NCBI RefSeq assembly: GCF_001949145.1
Contig: NW_019091371.1
Span: 2,071,469-2,135,468, forward strand
Origin: Acanthaster planci
Taxonomy: Eukaryota; Echinodermata; Asteroidea; Valvatida; Acanthasteridae
Direction of reading: 5' to 3'
DNA length: 64,000 nucleotides
Shown here piece by piece: positions 23,801 to 36,999 of the stretch (its first letter is position 1; every line of letters begins with the position of its first letter). Position numbers and translations under genes: made by a program. The notes below the pieces were generated by a model that was given only the letters and a program-made list of their open reading frames with translations, was not told where the DNA came from and ran no database searches.

Positions 23801-26800
23801 TGCCACAACCCAATATAATAATGTCGATGCTCTTACGCAATCCCGGTGTCCATTATAGTGTATTACCGGCACGCTTAGTGAATGGCAGTTTGCCATTACA
23901 AGCCCTGTTATTAACAGCGGTGGGTAGTCCGATTGGGTGCAAGTTCGACTGGCTTTGTGCTCCCACCAAAAACTAATAGAGAATGTAACAGTGGGAAAAA
24001 AATGTGGCATTATTAAAGTGCGATGGCATATGTGCATCCCTTTGACAAGGACTGTTGATCTACAAAAGAAAAGTCTTAATTCCTTTCGAGCTATCAAGCA
24101 ATGGATGGACTCTCATTAATATAAAACATTGGAGGCATGGGCCACCCTTTACGTAGGTTTACCCCGCAGTTTAATGAAGTTTTTCATTTCAAATCCAACA
24201 TGCAAATTTGAGCACGGGGATTGTCGAGGTCACAGCGGAGACTACAATAGTTTCAGATTTCTCGACAAAGTTTAGATTGTGTTCCTCCCATGAAACATGA
24301 AGCTGGAGGTTTCCGTTCTCGACCAAGGAACGCAGGGATTCGTTCTGTTCTGCCCTGTTGTCTGTTACTCCCTTCAGCTGACAAACATCATCAAAGCTAG
24401 CTTGTTCTTGCATTGCGTTTTCGGTTAATCGGGGTACGACCTGCTGACAGTTGTTTTGTTATGGATTCTGGCTTTCTGTTTTGATTTGGGGGTTTGTTTT
24501 ACTTGTTTAATACCCCCTCAAGCTACGCATGCTTGTCTGTAAATATGGACGCTTTTAACGCATCTAATGCATTTTTTCCTTATTTGTAATGGCCTTGGCT
24601 TCCAACATAAGTAGAAATCAAACCCTTTCATTTTTTCCACTGTTGTCCTCAGGTTTTCAGATTCTATGCCCTATTACATCATAATATATTCTTTGAAAAG
24701 ATGTATCTAACCACCGTTTGGGCTGGCATCACAATAGGAAACCGCAAGGGTTCAGCACAGTTTACTACCCTGCTGAACTTGTACGGAATTCTAATTATTG
24801 CCAATTATAACCTCCCCCGGCTCCCGAAAAAACACGATGAAAAGAATTTCAGCGAGTAGCAAGAGAAAGAAAATCAATACCAGCTTGAGGGAAACCTTGT
24901 TGTCTTAAAGGTGGGGCCTGTGAAAGGTAAAATCAAATTATCGTTTTCTCCCTCCACGAGGGACTAGAGGAATTCGGCTTTGAGTGCAGTTAAATATTTC
25001 CGCAAGGCTGGCAAACATTTCGTCTTTGCTGATTCCAGACGCTTGATCAACTTGGTAGAGGGGGCTTTTTCATATTTTAGTCGATTTGAGACTCAACAGC
25101 ACACACACAAAACGGAGGCTCAAATCAACACAGACCAGTAAATAGATAGAACACATCGATTTGGTGCCTGGGGAAAAAATACAGGTCTCACTGGCTTCCT
25201 GTGATGGAACGAAAGCCGCATGCATACTCAAAGTTAAATAACATCAAAATTTGATCAGGCAAACTAAATCACCTTAAAAATGTATAGGCGTATTGCACCT
25301 TCGAAGTTAAAATACGTACTATGCAGCACCAGTGGGAAAAAACAGAAAAAGTGCCGTGTGGACACGCCCCCAACAAAAAATCTTAAACGCAGTTTTCTGC
25401 CTTTACAGTCAGAGCCAGATATCAATTTAAATTGATATGTAGGTTAAATAGAATCGATGTTGTCACACGCACACACATTAGTGTAGTTTTTATAATGTCA
25501 AGGATGTTTATAGGCAGAGACTTTAAAAAGATTAGCCCAGTCCCGGTTAAGTCAATTACAGTGTGGCTTAATGGTGAGATCATAAGGATACGTCATTCCG
25601 CAGTTGAATGCAATTAGCTGGGTGCCGAATTTGTCGCTATTGCTTTAAGTCCAGGCGACTTTGTGTGATGAGTTTCGCCCTCGAGATCAAGTCGTCTGGC
25701 TTGACTCCTTCCTAGACGCTAAATGGCAGACTTGAAAATTCCGTTTATAAAATTAAAATGGTGTGGTAACGGAGCTATCAGTACATACCGTGCGATGAAA
25801 TGTCTCTTAACGTGGTGAGCAGGAACGTAATATGTAATATGTAAAAACCTGCTGTCTTAAAGAAAGGTGGTTTTCGTAAACAAACCCCCAACTAAGACTT
25901 GAATATGCTACTGGGTATATAAAATACCAGATATGAAGGCCATCATAGTTGAAATAATCATATGATACTCACAGCACCCTTATCAATGACCAGGATACAG
26001 GATCATGTTTATCTTTTTTCATCTTACAGAAATTATCCCGTCTCACTTAACTTGTATTACGAGGGACAGGTTGTCGTTTATGTCAGATATTATAACCTGC
26101 TCTGACTTCAAAGTCGACAAGAGCGAATTGTTTAATTCGAAACTATAACCAGAATCGTTTGTGACACCGTTGATAACTTGAGGCAAAAGTTTCTATGTAA
26201 ATTGGACACTTGACACGCCATTGCCTTCGATCTCTGGCTGCGTTTGTCAAAAGGTATCGAATCATTTAAAGGGGCTAAATATTCAAGCAGTATGGGTACA
26301 CTTGCTACCAAACCTTAACATCCAGGTCCAACTGTGGTCCTGGCGTTTCTACCAAACCACATCAAATTGTTAAACATTGCATTTTCCCAGTCCACACGAG
26401 CTAGAGTGCTCTTCACACAATGCCATCGGCAAACCACCTGCCCCGTGACGTCATCGGCGATTTGGGCGCGAAAATAACGGCTGTCTGCCTAAACGGCCGT
26501 CAATATTTGTAATTTTTTTTTCGAGGAAACTTCCGAAAAGGGTTGCTATGCAGAGACCAGGCTAACAATGGGTCAATAATGCTGTCTGAGTAGTCTGGAA
26601 AGGTCTTTCTGTCGGCAGTACATGTGGCTTGGAAAAGTGCAGACTTCGAATTTGCAGACGAATTCTATTACAGAATTACTCAAAACAATTTCAAAGAACT
26701 CCTTGTAACTGTGGCTCATTCCCGCCAAAAGTTTATAAAGATGTTTCATCTGAAATTAAAACAAGACCATCGGGCGGACTCAATCTGCCTGGTGGTCTCG

Positions 26801-27461
26801 ACTTGATCTAACTCTGCATTAAACATTTTAGAGTAAGTGATGTTTTATATTTTCAGCAGTCAAAAAGTTCTCCAAACTTTCGAGCACTAACTTCTGTGAC
26901 CGTATAGTCACCAGCTCCCTAATTCCGCCCCCTATTGTCAAGTCTGGTTGGTTTTCACAGTAAGTGGCGACATGGCGACTACACGATCATAAACATTGGT
27001 GGGAAAAATGAAAAAAAGAAACAAACAGATATCCCGTTCTACAACTCCAAATTTGCTAGGCGCCCAAGTTGAATTTTCTAGAGGGGATAAGGAAAGAAGC
27101 GCTGGTGGGTTTCAGATCAAACCATTATTTTGTGCTTACCAATTGCAGAGGAGCCTTTAGATGTATACGAATAACACTGCCCCATGACATCCGAAGTGTG
27201 GAGTGCTACTCGACGTTATGTTGCATATTGCATTGCTTCAGATACACGTAGTTATTTGATCTTCGACAACCTACGTCTGTATAAATGAATAAAAGTTGGC
27301 GCAGTGCCCATTTCTCTCGGGGCTTGAATTCCATGGAGCCGGCACGGGCGTCGTCCGTCTTCCTAAAACAAGACGCCTTGCACACCCAGCGATACATTAT
27401 TTGAGTCAATTCTCCCACGTCCCCCCAAACGAACACACAAAGCAAGTGGAGTATCAAATAA

Positions 27462-27480
27462 ACTGGACACTCTAAAACAT
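27462..27480. mobile_element. Possible isolated end of the GGGTCA MITE family
   Basis: ACTGGACACTCTAAAAC is identical over 17 bp to 46663-46679. No GGGTCA interior follows, so this is either a solo terminus or a coincidence. Confidence 0.25.
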
Positions 27481-29659
27481 TCAAGAAGGCTGCATTTCAG
27501 TTGTGTAGCTAACCTGACGCCAATTGTAGATACATTTTACGGCAGCTGAATGAACACATGCCTTTTCCTGGAGTCAATGACGTATCCAACTAATACCTCT
27601 TTCCAATTGTTTCTCCAGTTTCAGGGGACGAAACACTCGTTAAACGTGATGATCTGGTATTTTCCCCTTCCAGGAATTTCGAAGAAGTGGCTATGGCTTA
27701 AATTTGTCCAAAAGTCAGTGATTAACTTAATGAATGACTGGTTTTCCTGTTCAAAACAAAAGTATTTTGGGGAGGGGGGAGATTTTGTCTCTACCTGTTT
27801 AAGTTTTCTGTGCCCTAAAAATTCCCGACGTGCCCACTTTCCTCTACCCGACCATGCAAAATATCTGATTCGCCCCGGGATAGCTGCATTTTCAGGATCC
27901 CGTGTTGTTTTCGTCCGGTCCTTCCGAAGCATCGTTCCTTGAAAGAGTTTTTTTCTCAATGAAGAAGGATGTGGGGAGAGCAAACAAGTCACCTCTCAAC
28001 CTGACACAACGGCCGGTCAAACTGTTTGCCTTGCTTCGGCTATTACTTGAGTTCCACATTGCCGGCAATTTCCAGAAAAATTCTTCAACCTCCACCTGTC
28101 ACTTTGCGTGAGTTTGTGTGTAATGGGTGATGTTGGATGGCCTTGTCTCCGATGGTAATCCCACGTTGTCGTCATGGTGCTCGCGATATGTCAGACCTCG
28201 TTGTGCTCGACACAACTCTAAGATGATTATTAATCACAAAGGATACGGCGTAATAGATCATTCTATGACGGGCAAGCGGTGATGTGATTTATAAGCCAAA
28301 ATAATAAAAAAAACTGTGCACCGTTTCTTTCGAGTGAAATTTGGTAACCAACTTATCATTCTATTGTAAGGCATGGTATATAAGCGGACAAAGGGACATC
28401 AATAAGCCAATGAGAGGTAATTTTGTTACCGTTTGGCTCAATTCTTGAGCCAGAGTATTGCATCAAGAAATAACAGCACTTGCGTGGGCAAGGGAACGAG
28501 CGCAATAATCTTTCTGACGTCAGAAATTAACTTCCTGATCTGCGTTGAATTCCCTTTTGGGCGGAGTTTCATGTGGATCTTTTTTCCCGAGACGTCGTTT
28601 GCTCTTAATTTAAGCTGCAAGGTCAACTTGGTGATGACAATCGCACAAACATCACTCCTTGAAAGGACAGCTTCAAAATTGTTTCAAATGTAAGCAGCAC
28701 TTGACTTTCCACTGACACGACAAAGCTCGATGAAGTAGATCATTTTTGGTGTTAAGTCTTCGGTACACTGGCAAGGTGTGATAAAGTTCTTTCCTAGTAA
28801 CATAATGTTCATTCCTTTAAGAAATCTTGGGGGAAATAAGGGCACTTTACTTGAGGGGTTTTCATGTCATCGGTATAAAAGGACCATCTCTCGCCAGATT
28901 TCAGCTTTTTCATACGAAGATGGGTTAGAGTTAGAGTTGTTATCGTTGCAAAGCAAAACGCTGATTAATATCAGAGCGCAGCTATGGTTCACTTTCCCCG
29001 GTGCCAAACAGGCTGATGTTGTAGAGCTGATGATTAAGCGTGACATGGCCACAAAGGACAGAAAATGAACATAGTGAAGACGAACTGTTATTGAATGTAA
29101 AGTGACGTCGTGACGGTACACTTAATTCTGGATTACTTTGGGTGTGTGAAGAATTCTACCGAAATAGAAGGATTCATGACTGGCACTGTTAATCTCGACA
29201 GACTACACGCAAGGGGTAGAAACGTCACTTTGGAAAGATTACATTCTCATTCTGTCGACGAATCAGTTACCTCACTTGCAGGAAACATTACTGTTGTTAC
29301 CGTGGCATCTTTTTCATTCCTCACACAAGTTAAATCATCCGTAGGTTTAATCACATTTTTGTAAGGGTTACCAAAAACCTCTTCATAAGGTACAGCAGTC
29401 GTTTTCTTCGATGAAAATATTCGCTGTTCAAGTCGCACACTATACCTTCCACTTGAAAATGCAATCCATTTATATCAGCATATCAGCAAGCGAGGGCAAT
29501 ATTGGACACGACCAAGAAGCTACCCAGTATCACAGCACAACATTTGTACGGGTGGAGAGGTTTGTACATGGGTTCAGTCTGTTCTAGCAATAGCGCATCC
29601 AGTGCATGCAAAGCGGAGTGTGCGCGCGTGTATGGGGGGGGGGGTTCTGTCCGAGAACG

Positions 29660-29749
29660 CCGAACGTCACTTCCTGTGGTAGCGAGCTTAAGGGCGCTTT
29701 TGCCTTTCGTGTCGGGCAAACGTAATGATTCCCAGCTCGGAAGAAAAGT
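29660..29749 (+). promoter_or_regulatory. ETS-site promoter with first-exon donor
   Basis: CACTTCCTGT (29668-29677) is the complement of ACAGGAAGTG, the classic ETS/GABPA site of TATA-less promoters. A CpG-richer stretch follows and ends in AAGAAAA|GTAAGTGC (GT at 29748-29749), as expected of a short 5' UTR exon. An 11-G tract lies just upstream. No downstream exon was identified. Confidence 0.33.
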
Positions 29750-30964
29750 AAGTGCTGTCTTCAAATGATTGAAAAACAGTTGTTGTATACAAAACGGTCT
29801 ACCAAATACTTTTCAATTCTTAATAAGTACGGGCACGTGCATATAGATGACATTCGTGCATTATTAGGCAAGGGCTTCAAGTTATCTTCCGCTCTCTCGT
29901 ACGTACGTAGATATATCAAATTCCATGTTAATTAATTCATAACGAATATGCTTGGCTCAACAGAATCCAATACAGCGTGATTGGACGTCCACTCTTGGTA
30001 ATATGTATATACGGTCAGATGGGCAATGCTTTACCGTCATAAAGTTGGGGTATGGGTTCCGCTGCGTTAGAATTCAGTAATTAGTTGCCAAAGCATACAT
30101 TTTATGTTTTGTTTGATAAAATCAGTCACACTCATCGCGTTCTCCTTACTCTATACATTACTTAATCTATAAATTAAGTTCGTGTATCCGTCCGACCTAA
30201 CCCGCTTGCGCACATATCGCAAATGTTGTTCTTTTGTGCTCACATTGCTTCATTTCGGTTCTCCTGCAGTCATTTTCAGTAGCATTCTGTGTTTTGGCCC
30301 AATACTGTCAACAATCAAAATAACTGTGCAAAACCACAGTTCAAAAGCAGCGTTGAGCTGGATTCGAGATGACACATCAGAAATCATTGTTGCACGAGTG
30401 TCACATCAAATACGGATGGTGGTTCACGTGCGGGTCGATCGTCACTGGGAGGCCGTGCTTTAATTTTTTAATAGCCATTTAGATCAAGGCCTCATTATGC
30501 AATGGCAGTTTATTGTGTTCAGTATGGCAAAACTGGGTCTCAGGCATTAAATCCTCCTTTTGACATGATGTTATGAAAATATGTATGGAACGCCAGGTGT
30601 TCGCTACAAATCATCATCATTAACGGTCAATATGTGCGCTACAGAGAGTAATAAGTATAATGGCTGGCACTGTAATACGGGCTCTCCGTCATCGTGACGG
30701 AATATCAAGGGAACTTTTTTTTCCAGTTAGTTTCTGTTGTGGTGAAAACGCGGCTGGAAATTTTAGGATTTGGGATAAACCAAGTATTAGGCCTAAACAG
30801 TTAATACATATATGTAGGTTCTAACTGGTCGCTCAGCGTCTGCCAAAGCGGAAACAATAGTCTCAGCACTTTTAAGCTCTGTCAACTAATTGACAAAAAT
30901 GTAGTCCCAGGAAATCTGGTTGTTACTTTATTTATCACCATCGTCAGCGAGGGTAACCCATCCA

Positions 30965-31205
30965 GCGAGTGCCGACCATGAATTGTGGGGCCTTAGCGAC
31001 GACGAAAACAATGAGGAAATGTTCAGTTTTAGGGGAGGGAGGGAAACACGGTATTAAATTTATCCAGGGAAATCCACGGAATCAGCCAGGGACTGAAAAC
31101 CGAATACACATGCAGACCTTGGTAAGATTTGAACCAGGGCCGCACACGTTACGGCGGCATCGCTACCAACAAATCAACACTCCCGACCAAGGTGGCTCTT
31201 TTTAT
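30965..31205 (-). mobile_element. Probable tRNA-derived SINE
   Basis: On the minus strand GGTTCAAATC (31126-31135) is a good B box. It is preceded by an anticodon-like hairpin (GCCGC...GCGGC, 10-base loop) and D-arm-like GTTGGTAGCG. A weaker A-box-like TTGGTCGGGAGTG lies farther upstream. A long tRNA-unrelated tail seems to continue to about 30965. No second copy was seen to confirm it. Confidence 0.42.
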
Positions 31206-31279
31206 AAGAGGGTGCTTCTGCCAAGGACAGATCGTTTAATTAAAGAAGTCACTGACGATCGTGATTGGTAATAACGAGC

Positions 31280-34200
31280 CGATGTCCACTTTGGAATGCC
31301 AGACAGTTTGAATGGTTGAGAAAAATACATTTATCAAACTACCTGACCCTTATAACGGGAGTTAAATACTAATGTAATGAAAGAAATACCATGGACGTCG
31401 AATTTTCATTTTTTTTTCTGGATTCGGGTTACCAAATGTGAGGCCAGTTCTACCTATCAGACCCAAATTACGAGAATCAAACGGCAATTGACATTATTCT
31501 TTCCTTGTTTTAAGGTATTTCACTCCATTAGAGATAAGAGGTGAAAAGTCGAGTTAGCTTCAAAAGTTACGGTACCGTCTTCAGTAAAATCTAAGACTGT
31601 CATTGGCCGTTAGACGATGACTGTTCTCTGTTCTATTGATGCTTATTACACATCAATTGTTAGAGACCCTATAAACTGCTTACTTTTCTAAACTGTGAGT
31701 TTTCAGACACACTCCGAACTCATCTCTAAATTCCTATATTTGGACAATAATTTTGTGTCTCCTGTCGATTGACAGTTCATAGGCCTACTTTCCCAATCGT
31801 CGATGACACCAGTTCTCTCCAGATCATCTCAAAATCATAAAAATCGTCCTCGTTGTCCCCCGCAAAAGCTTCGTCCCGGTGCTTCGTCCGACAAGCAAAC
31901 CTTCAAATCACATTTGATATTTTTTTTATATGAGCAAGACATATTTTTTGGATGATTCTTATCGGGTTTCCAATCTACCGACCGTGTCCAAGGGTCTGTA
32001 ATTTAAAACTTGTTCGAGCGACTCCGCCACTCGTTTTGAGGGATTTGGTCACGAATGTCACTCGAGGCATTGCGGCATACTAAAATCGTATAAAAAGGAA
32101 AAAAAAGCATATTGCAAATGCCAAAGAAATGGTAGTTGACAATCGATTGCTCGGCGTCTTTGTTCTAGCCTATGGTAGCGAAATGCAGAAGCACGTAGGG
32201 TGTCTGCACATGCTAATATTCTGAAGAATCCTTGCAAATTAATTACGACTTTTGATGCCAAGGTTGATTACACTAGTATAACGCACAACTGAAATGGGCT
32301 CAAAGCTTCAACAAGATCAGAAGGGGTGACATGGTTAGGATATGACTGGATGGAATGGATTTGCCCTCCCACATTACTGCCTTATGTTTATTTCGTTTGT
32401 GTAATGCTTTTTTACTCCCTAGTACCTGATGTTTTGTCTCGCAGTGAGATTCATGCAGTGTAAATGAACTGCACTTAAAGGAAAATTCGGTTACCTATCA
32501 TAAAGTATGGGGAGGGGGGCTGGATGACTATCCAAATCATGGAATTCATCAAGGCTTAGACTGTCTCAAATGCACACTATTTTTATAATTAGTTTTTGGG
32601 AGGGGTCTTACGCCATACTGCTTTACAGTATTTAATTTGCCTTCCGGTTTACGATTTTTTTTATCAAACTCAACACACCTCTACAGACCTCTATCAGCAG
32701 TTGGCGTTAGGTTTTTGTTTTGTTTGTTTTGTTTGATTACAGTTACAGCTGAAGTCTCCCAAACAATCACAGATGTATGTGTGGAAAGTCGTACTTGCTA
32801 GAAATTGAGTTTAGGTGCAAAATGAGTTGCACGTCTTCGGGGATTGTGGTGAAAAGTATAAAGCACAATATCAACCGTACATCAGACATGGCATAGCCTC
32901 CACTAAAAATTATAAAATTGCGTAAATTATCTGTCTTTCGAGGGAATTACCGCAACCGTCTATCCAAACCTGGACACAACACAGCCGCGGCTGACCCGTG
33001 GAAGTTGGGTATGATTTCACCCATGGCACGGCAAATTATCCCTCATACAATTTGAGGAAGAGACGTGCTTCGAGACGAGACTTGACCGGAAGCTCAGGAT
33101 CGTGTTCAAATTGTTTGGAACCGTCTCGTCATCGACAACGGTTCACGAAACAGTTGCCGGATCCCAGTGGCAAACCTTTTGTATAGGATCTTTAATAGCC
33201 ACCGCCGGATGCATTACCTCTCCATTAAAAGCCTGAATAATATCCAATCCAACTCACCCAACAATGTCAAGACAATGTTGTGAGTAGAAGACGATCTGTG
33301 GTAGAGCTCAGTTTAGTAAGAGCAAAATGGTTTAACATTTACCCACACACCTGCATGTTACTTCAATTTCCATCCTCTAAAGGTACAATTCAATCATTAT
33401 AACCTGTGAACCGAAATTTTGCCTTCGTCCAACTTTGAGGTACTTTTGGAGAGATACATGGAACATTCGGATTCTAGCTATAGAGCAAACTGAGAAGAAA
33501 AAAAAGGCAAAGACGAAAAATTAGTCTGCCCCTTAGGGCTTCACTCCAGTAATCTGTAGCACGCAATGTGTGGAAACGGAAACACAGCAGACCGGAAGAA
33601 ATGAACACTTGTGTGCCAGCGATATCCTTCTCCAAGCCTTTTCCCGCCACTTTTTTCCCCGTTTTTCGCGCTCTTTTGAACTTTGGTCTGACGCTTCACA
33701 GTCTCGGGCCTCCGGACAGATATTTAATGGAAATGTAATAAATTGGACTTCGGAATGAGAAAAAAATCGGGATTTTAAGCGATCGACTGATGGCGAAAGT
33801 GATGTCGATGACGTTTGGAAAATTGACGGCGCTCCGCAGGGTGTTTTTGAAATACGGAGGGAAGATAATAAATCACGACATGTCTCCGTCGATTTGAATC
33901 ACTTTTACCTTACTGCAGATTTCTCCACTAACATTTCGAAGACTTTTTATTTCATTTTGTTCAAGTTATATACACACAGAATTAGCATGTTAGGAGTGAA
34001 ATTGCAAGTTTAGATTCACTTCAGTCTCGAGGGCATTAATACTTGTTACAAGGCCTCTGAGTAATGTTAAGTTCAGAACGCTGTTATTCAGCATGAAGAC
34101 GAGGTCCCTCTCGGGACGTGATTTTGAAGGAAGGTCTAAACCGCAAGGAAAACATGCTTTCACCTGGCGCGACAGGTTTATAATAGCTCTTGCCTTTTCT

Positions 34201-36750
34201 CGGAACCGATCGTCTGTAGGTTCAACACCCTCAATAACGAATCAAGTGAATTATTGAGCAGCGGCCAGGTGCAAAGGACCGATCTAGCTTTTTCACGGCA
34301 AGCGTGATATTTGGAGGCTTCAACGCTGGAAATGGTGACCAGCACTGGCGACATTTATCACCTTTGTAGGGTGATGTGCGGCTGCGGTGGTGTGGCCAAA
34401 AAGCAGGTACAAAGAGCGATAAAGTAAACGATATAGGATTAAAAATTGCGAAAGCCAGAGGTCCATCCTGGAGGAGATACACTGCCAAAATTTAGCCATG
34501 TCCGAAGAAGCAAATCAGGGGATTGGGATGGGCACCTGCGCACACGATTTTCTTGTTCGAGTGGATCAGTTACTTTAATGGGCATGGCTGATTTTTGCCT
34601 CACAGACAGCGCAACTGTTTTGGCATATTGTAAGTCGGCCTTTTGTGTATAGCTCAAACTTTTCACCTTATAAAATTGGTTTATATCTAACAAAATGACA
34701 AAGTGCTTGGTGTCTTTTGCTTGATGTTAAGCTCTTTTCTCCCTTTTGAAATAATGATTTATTACAATAAACTAGCAAAAGAAGCCCAAACTAATAGCAA
34801 AGTTACATAAAATGCACGTGCATTTTGTACGTGACAAGGACAGTGTTATAACTGATAAATTTACACACAACAGGAGATACAACCTTTATTTGTTGACTGC
34901 ACGACCACAGGGGTGCAAGAATGAAAATGGGATTTTCTATATTTATATTGTAAAAAGTCAAAAGGTAGTACATGTGTTCCAGGTTTTTTTACAAGCCGAA
35001 CCTTATCTTGATAAGTAAAATATTGTCGAGTGGAATTCCTGGTCTGCAGTTAAGAAGCCAGAACGGATCGCAAGTCAGCGCAAAACGTTAATTTATTTTG
35101 ATGTGAACATTGTGTACAAGGTTTTCCATTTTCCCGACCATTAGAAGTGTTTTTCTAACATTCATGTTTTGTCTCCGTGACTCTTTGTCTGGCAATCCAT
35201 GAGTCGTTAACCCTGCATAATTCAACATGAATTCCGGTAATTTTAATTGGCGGAGGGTCCCCGTAGCTATGGCAACTGACGTACATTTGTTCCTGTTAAT
35301 TTCCCGCTATTTGATCCCCCCAAAGGTAACCTTTCACACAGGAGAACAATAAGACCCCTTTCATCGTTTACGTACGGCCCATCATTATATTTTACAAGAT
35401 ATATCTCTGAGAGAGAAGTGGCAATCAATATGAACTGCTATTCCGCGGTTGCTTTTCTACATATCCGTTTATTAGGTTTTGAAAGGTCCACTTTTTTTCT
35501 CTCTAGGTGAAGATGCCCAGTGCGATGAATGATGGGAGTGTCATAAAATGATGGAATCGATTAGACGATGCCAGTGTTTCCTCAGTCTTTGACCAGCTAT
35601 TGTTTAAAGGAAAAATTTCAGACCAAACGGACTCATCTGTATTTATTGGAAAAACAAAATTGGGGCATCCCCGGGCTTTTTAAAACTTTGGCTATGATTT
35701 CCAAATTTCCTGTTGATTGCTACAGCTAGGCCCCACATCCTAATAAACAATTTGCCAGCGTCCACCTTGTTTTATTCCGGGGACCGTTTTCGTGGAAAAC
35801 AAAAGTCTGGTCAGCATCCATGTTTCTCTTTCTCATTCAATGTTAAAATATCATCAGCAGTGGAAGTCAGACATTGAGCTGGCCAGTTGAAATCCTGTGT
35901 GGCATGGCATTGCACATCCTTTGTTGCAGGGATTCAATCGAGGAGTTTCCTAGTTTGGTTTTGCGTGGGCGCATAGGTTTTCTATCGTTCCGTCGAAGAA
36001 TGACGTCGTCGAACTTGACACAGATGCTACCAGTTCGCACGAATGCAAGTATGCATGTGCTTCGTCATCGCCAAGTTACAGCTTACATGCGGCAGCATGA
36101 CTCAAAAACTGGACTTACTAACTCTTCAAATGCACTGGAACAAGGAAATGCCAACGGACACGCGAAAGAATGCGATCTCTTTTAAATTAATAACGTTTAT
36201 TGATTTCGTGGTTGGTTTTTACGGATGGATTTCTTACATACATTATTGTTATAATTACTTATTCAGTTTTTTCATGCCATTAAAATACCACAGAGTTGGG
36301 CACAGGGAACGAAAAGCAAATTTAAACATTTTTCCCAAAGACCCGACACTCCACTAACGGTTGGGTGCAATTGAAGAGTACGTTTTCATTGAATTACATT
36401 ACAATAAATCGGACACAGTAGAAAAATATTAAACAAAACCAATGTAGAAAAAAGTTTAACATGTACCATATATTAAATGGCTTGGGTCTCGTAAACTCTA
36501 AAAATGCCGATAAAAGCAACAAAGGAAGACAAAATAACAGTGAAGCCATTTTTAATTCATCAATTTATAAGGAATCTGTTTTAAATTAAACTTTCTTGCC
36601 GAATTGAGGTGGCCCATGGCTATTTCGGCAGGGAAAAAACGGAGATGAATGTAAACAATGAAGAACAAATCACGGGTTTGAAGAAACGCTTGACTACTTA
36701 GCCCCGATGGGCTCGTGGGGGAGTGTTTGCCCCGCTCCCGAAACAAATGA
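31280..36750. other. No supported exon
   Basis: A strong minus-strand acceptor at about 33491 is followed by a 37-codon open frame but no good donor. A GTTTT simple repeat lies at about 32710-32735. Otherwise nothing supported. Confidence 0.45.
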
Positions 36751-36756
36751 AAAATA

Positions 36757-36961
36757 CACTCCAAAAACGTCTGGGTCAAATTCACCCAGAGGGTCCCATT
36801 CGGTATAACCCTCTTCCGGGTCAAATTATGACCAGGAAAGGGTCAAATATGACCCGAAAGGGTCAAATATGACCCAAAAGGGGATCAAATTTTGACCCAG
36901 AAAAGGGTCACACCGAATGGGACCATTTCTGGGTCAATCTGACCCGGAAGCTTTTAGAGTG
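36757..36961. mobile_element. TA-flanked MITE with an array of GGGTCA/TGACCC hexamers
   Basis: The ends (CACTCCAAAAACGTCTGGGTC and the complement CACTCTAAAAGCTTCCGGGTC) are inverted repeats, with TA on both sides (36755-36756, 36962-36963). Subterminal GGTCCCATTCGGT and ACCGAATGGGACC are also inverted. The interior carries ten exact GGGTCA or TGACCC hexamers, including two tandem copies of GGGTCAAATATGACCC in a 21-22-bp period. There is no coding capacity. Confidence 0.72.
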
Positions 36962-36999
36962 TACAGTAGGAACAAAATAGAAGAAAAAAAAAAGAAAAG

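Larger units (their letters stand above)
20000..29600. other. No supported exon; intron or intergenic
   Basis: Holds C/G tracts (20203, 22213, 23010), the strong minus-strand acceptor at 22752 and scattered chance open frames. A 15-nt microexon-like piece at about 27137-27151 (minus) has an ordinary acceptor only. Confidence 0.45.

Noticed and set aside
23648-24097. 149-codon minus-strand open frame
   Set aside because: Composition is unlike a protein and it runs through a tRNA-like segment and a T-rich tract.
27550-27992. Overlapping long frames on both strands
   Set aside because: Both are unlike known proteins; openness on both strands follows from local composition.
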